Positions 63,541-64,000 of a stretch of DNA of 64,000 nucleotides are shown in pieces. Position numbers and translations under genes: made by a program. Position 1 is the stretch's first letter, and each line of letters starts with the position of its first letter. This DNA comes from Toxorhynchites rutilus septentrionalis (lineage: Eukaryota; Arthropoda; Insecta; Diptera; Culicidae), in contig NC_073746.1 in assembly GCF_029784135.1 (NCBI RefSeq), positions 253,979,994 through 254,043,993 on the forward strand, given 5' to 3'. The notes beneath the pieces were generated by a model. The model was not told where the DNA came from and did no database searches. It saw only the letters and a list, made by a program, of their open reading frames with translations.

Positions 63541-64000
63541 CAGGGTGGGCCATTTAAAGTGGAAGCATCTGGCAACCCCATAACTTTTGACAGAGATGTC
63601 AGATTAACAAATGTCATACCGCGTTGGAAGCGTCATTTCAGTACAATTTTAACCATTTTAACATACACACCTAAACAATGCGCTGGAATTGTTCAGCTGT
63701 ACATTCAAAATAACTTCTCAATTGTTTTAACTAAACGTGCGTGGAAAAATAAAAATAAAGTTAAAACATCGCCTGGAGACAACATTATACGTCGATTATA
63801 TGCCAAATTTATATCGTCTGGTAGTGTTGGTAATGCCAGTCATCTGTCCAGACAACGACCAAGACGTTTCGACGAGAATATTGATGCCGTTCGAGCCAGT
63901 GTTGCAGAGACTCCATCGACATCAGGTCGCCATCGTTCGCAAGAGTTAGGCATCGCTCGAACCACTCACCGACGCATAATTCGTGTTGATTTGAAAATGT
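63541..64000 (+). mobile_element. 5' part of a Tc1/mariner-superfamily transposon (runs off window)
   Basis: Begins after TA (63539-63540) with CAGGGTGGGCCATTTAAAGT, a common insect TIR. An open frame follows with no stop to the edge (see next entry). Confidence 0.75.
63600..64000 (+). CDS. Partial DUF4817-type transposase, N-terminus
   Basis: Frame from about 63600 to the edge: YTPKQCAGIVQLYIQNNFSI, RRLYAKFISSGSVGN, RRFDENIDAVRASVAETPST, HRSQELGIARTTHRRIIRVD. This is the helix-turn-helix DNA-binding half. No in-frame ATG is obvious, so the start may be lost. The catalytic half is outside the window. Confidence 0.7.

Noticed and set aside
1..64000. Integrated viral sequence
   Set aside because: All reverse transcriptase seen is non-LTR (endonuclease, FADD/LADD, CCHC gag-like ORF1); no LTRs, envelope or flavivirus-like motifs noticed.

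Overview
The window is nuclear DNA of an insect, almost certainly a mosquito and probably a culicine. The reasons are one spliced metazoan gene with very large introns, and a dense load of insect transposons: mariner, pogo-like, hAT, R1-clade and I-clade non-LTR elements, a tRNA-derived SINE of the Feilai type, and palindromic MITEs. There are no operons, ribosome-binding sites or CRISPR arrays. The species call is inference from repeat types.

The only clear host gene is on the + strand: the 3' end of a RasGRF-type Ras guanine-nucleotide exchange factor. Six exons (5953-6307, 6482-6579, 12757-12876, 12948-13110, 19102-19299, 19514-19702) encode the REM domain and the whole CDC25 catalytic domain, about 373 residues with a stop at 19702. 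Phases and splice sites agree at every junction. The N-terminal PH/IQ/DH part must lie left of the window, so 1-5952 is probably intron. Two introns of about 6 kb are filled with transposons. One holds a composite inverted repeat (6975-12407) with arms of about 1 kb, and one holds a decayed mariner (16154-17396).

1-5952 holds a TIR element carrying a SINE, a minisatellite, a mariner with an intact transposase inserted into a palindrome, and a three-level nest (pogo-like element, then non-LTR fragment, then MITE). 21923-32345 is a run of R1-clade retrotransposons in (TG)n microsatellite: a 5'-inverted copy that looks twin-primed (21934-26052), a full-length copy with open ORFs (26076-31590), and a 3'UTR-only stub (31619-32316). 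33922-44505 is an older, diverged R1-clade relative, also in a TG tract, split by a 6-kb I-clade element (38223-44301). 

44506-64000 is intergenic repeat territory: long palindromic repeats with a 95-bp minisatellite, degraded histone H2A pseudogenes with histone-type 3' stem-loops, decayed transposases, a mariner split by a hAT MITE, and the start of another Tc1/mariner-superfamily transposon running off the right edge. One small ORF with a signal peptide (58009-58218) might be a host gene. I saw no wholly new multi-gene system. The most informative structures are the twin-primed R1 copy, the shared microsatellite target, a 45-nt leader block conserved between two otherwise diverged R1 families, and the hairpin-forming intron.
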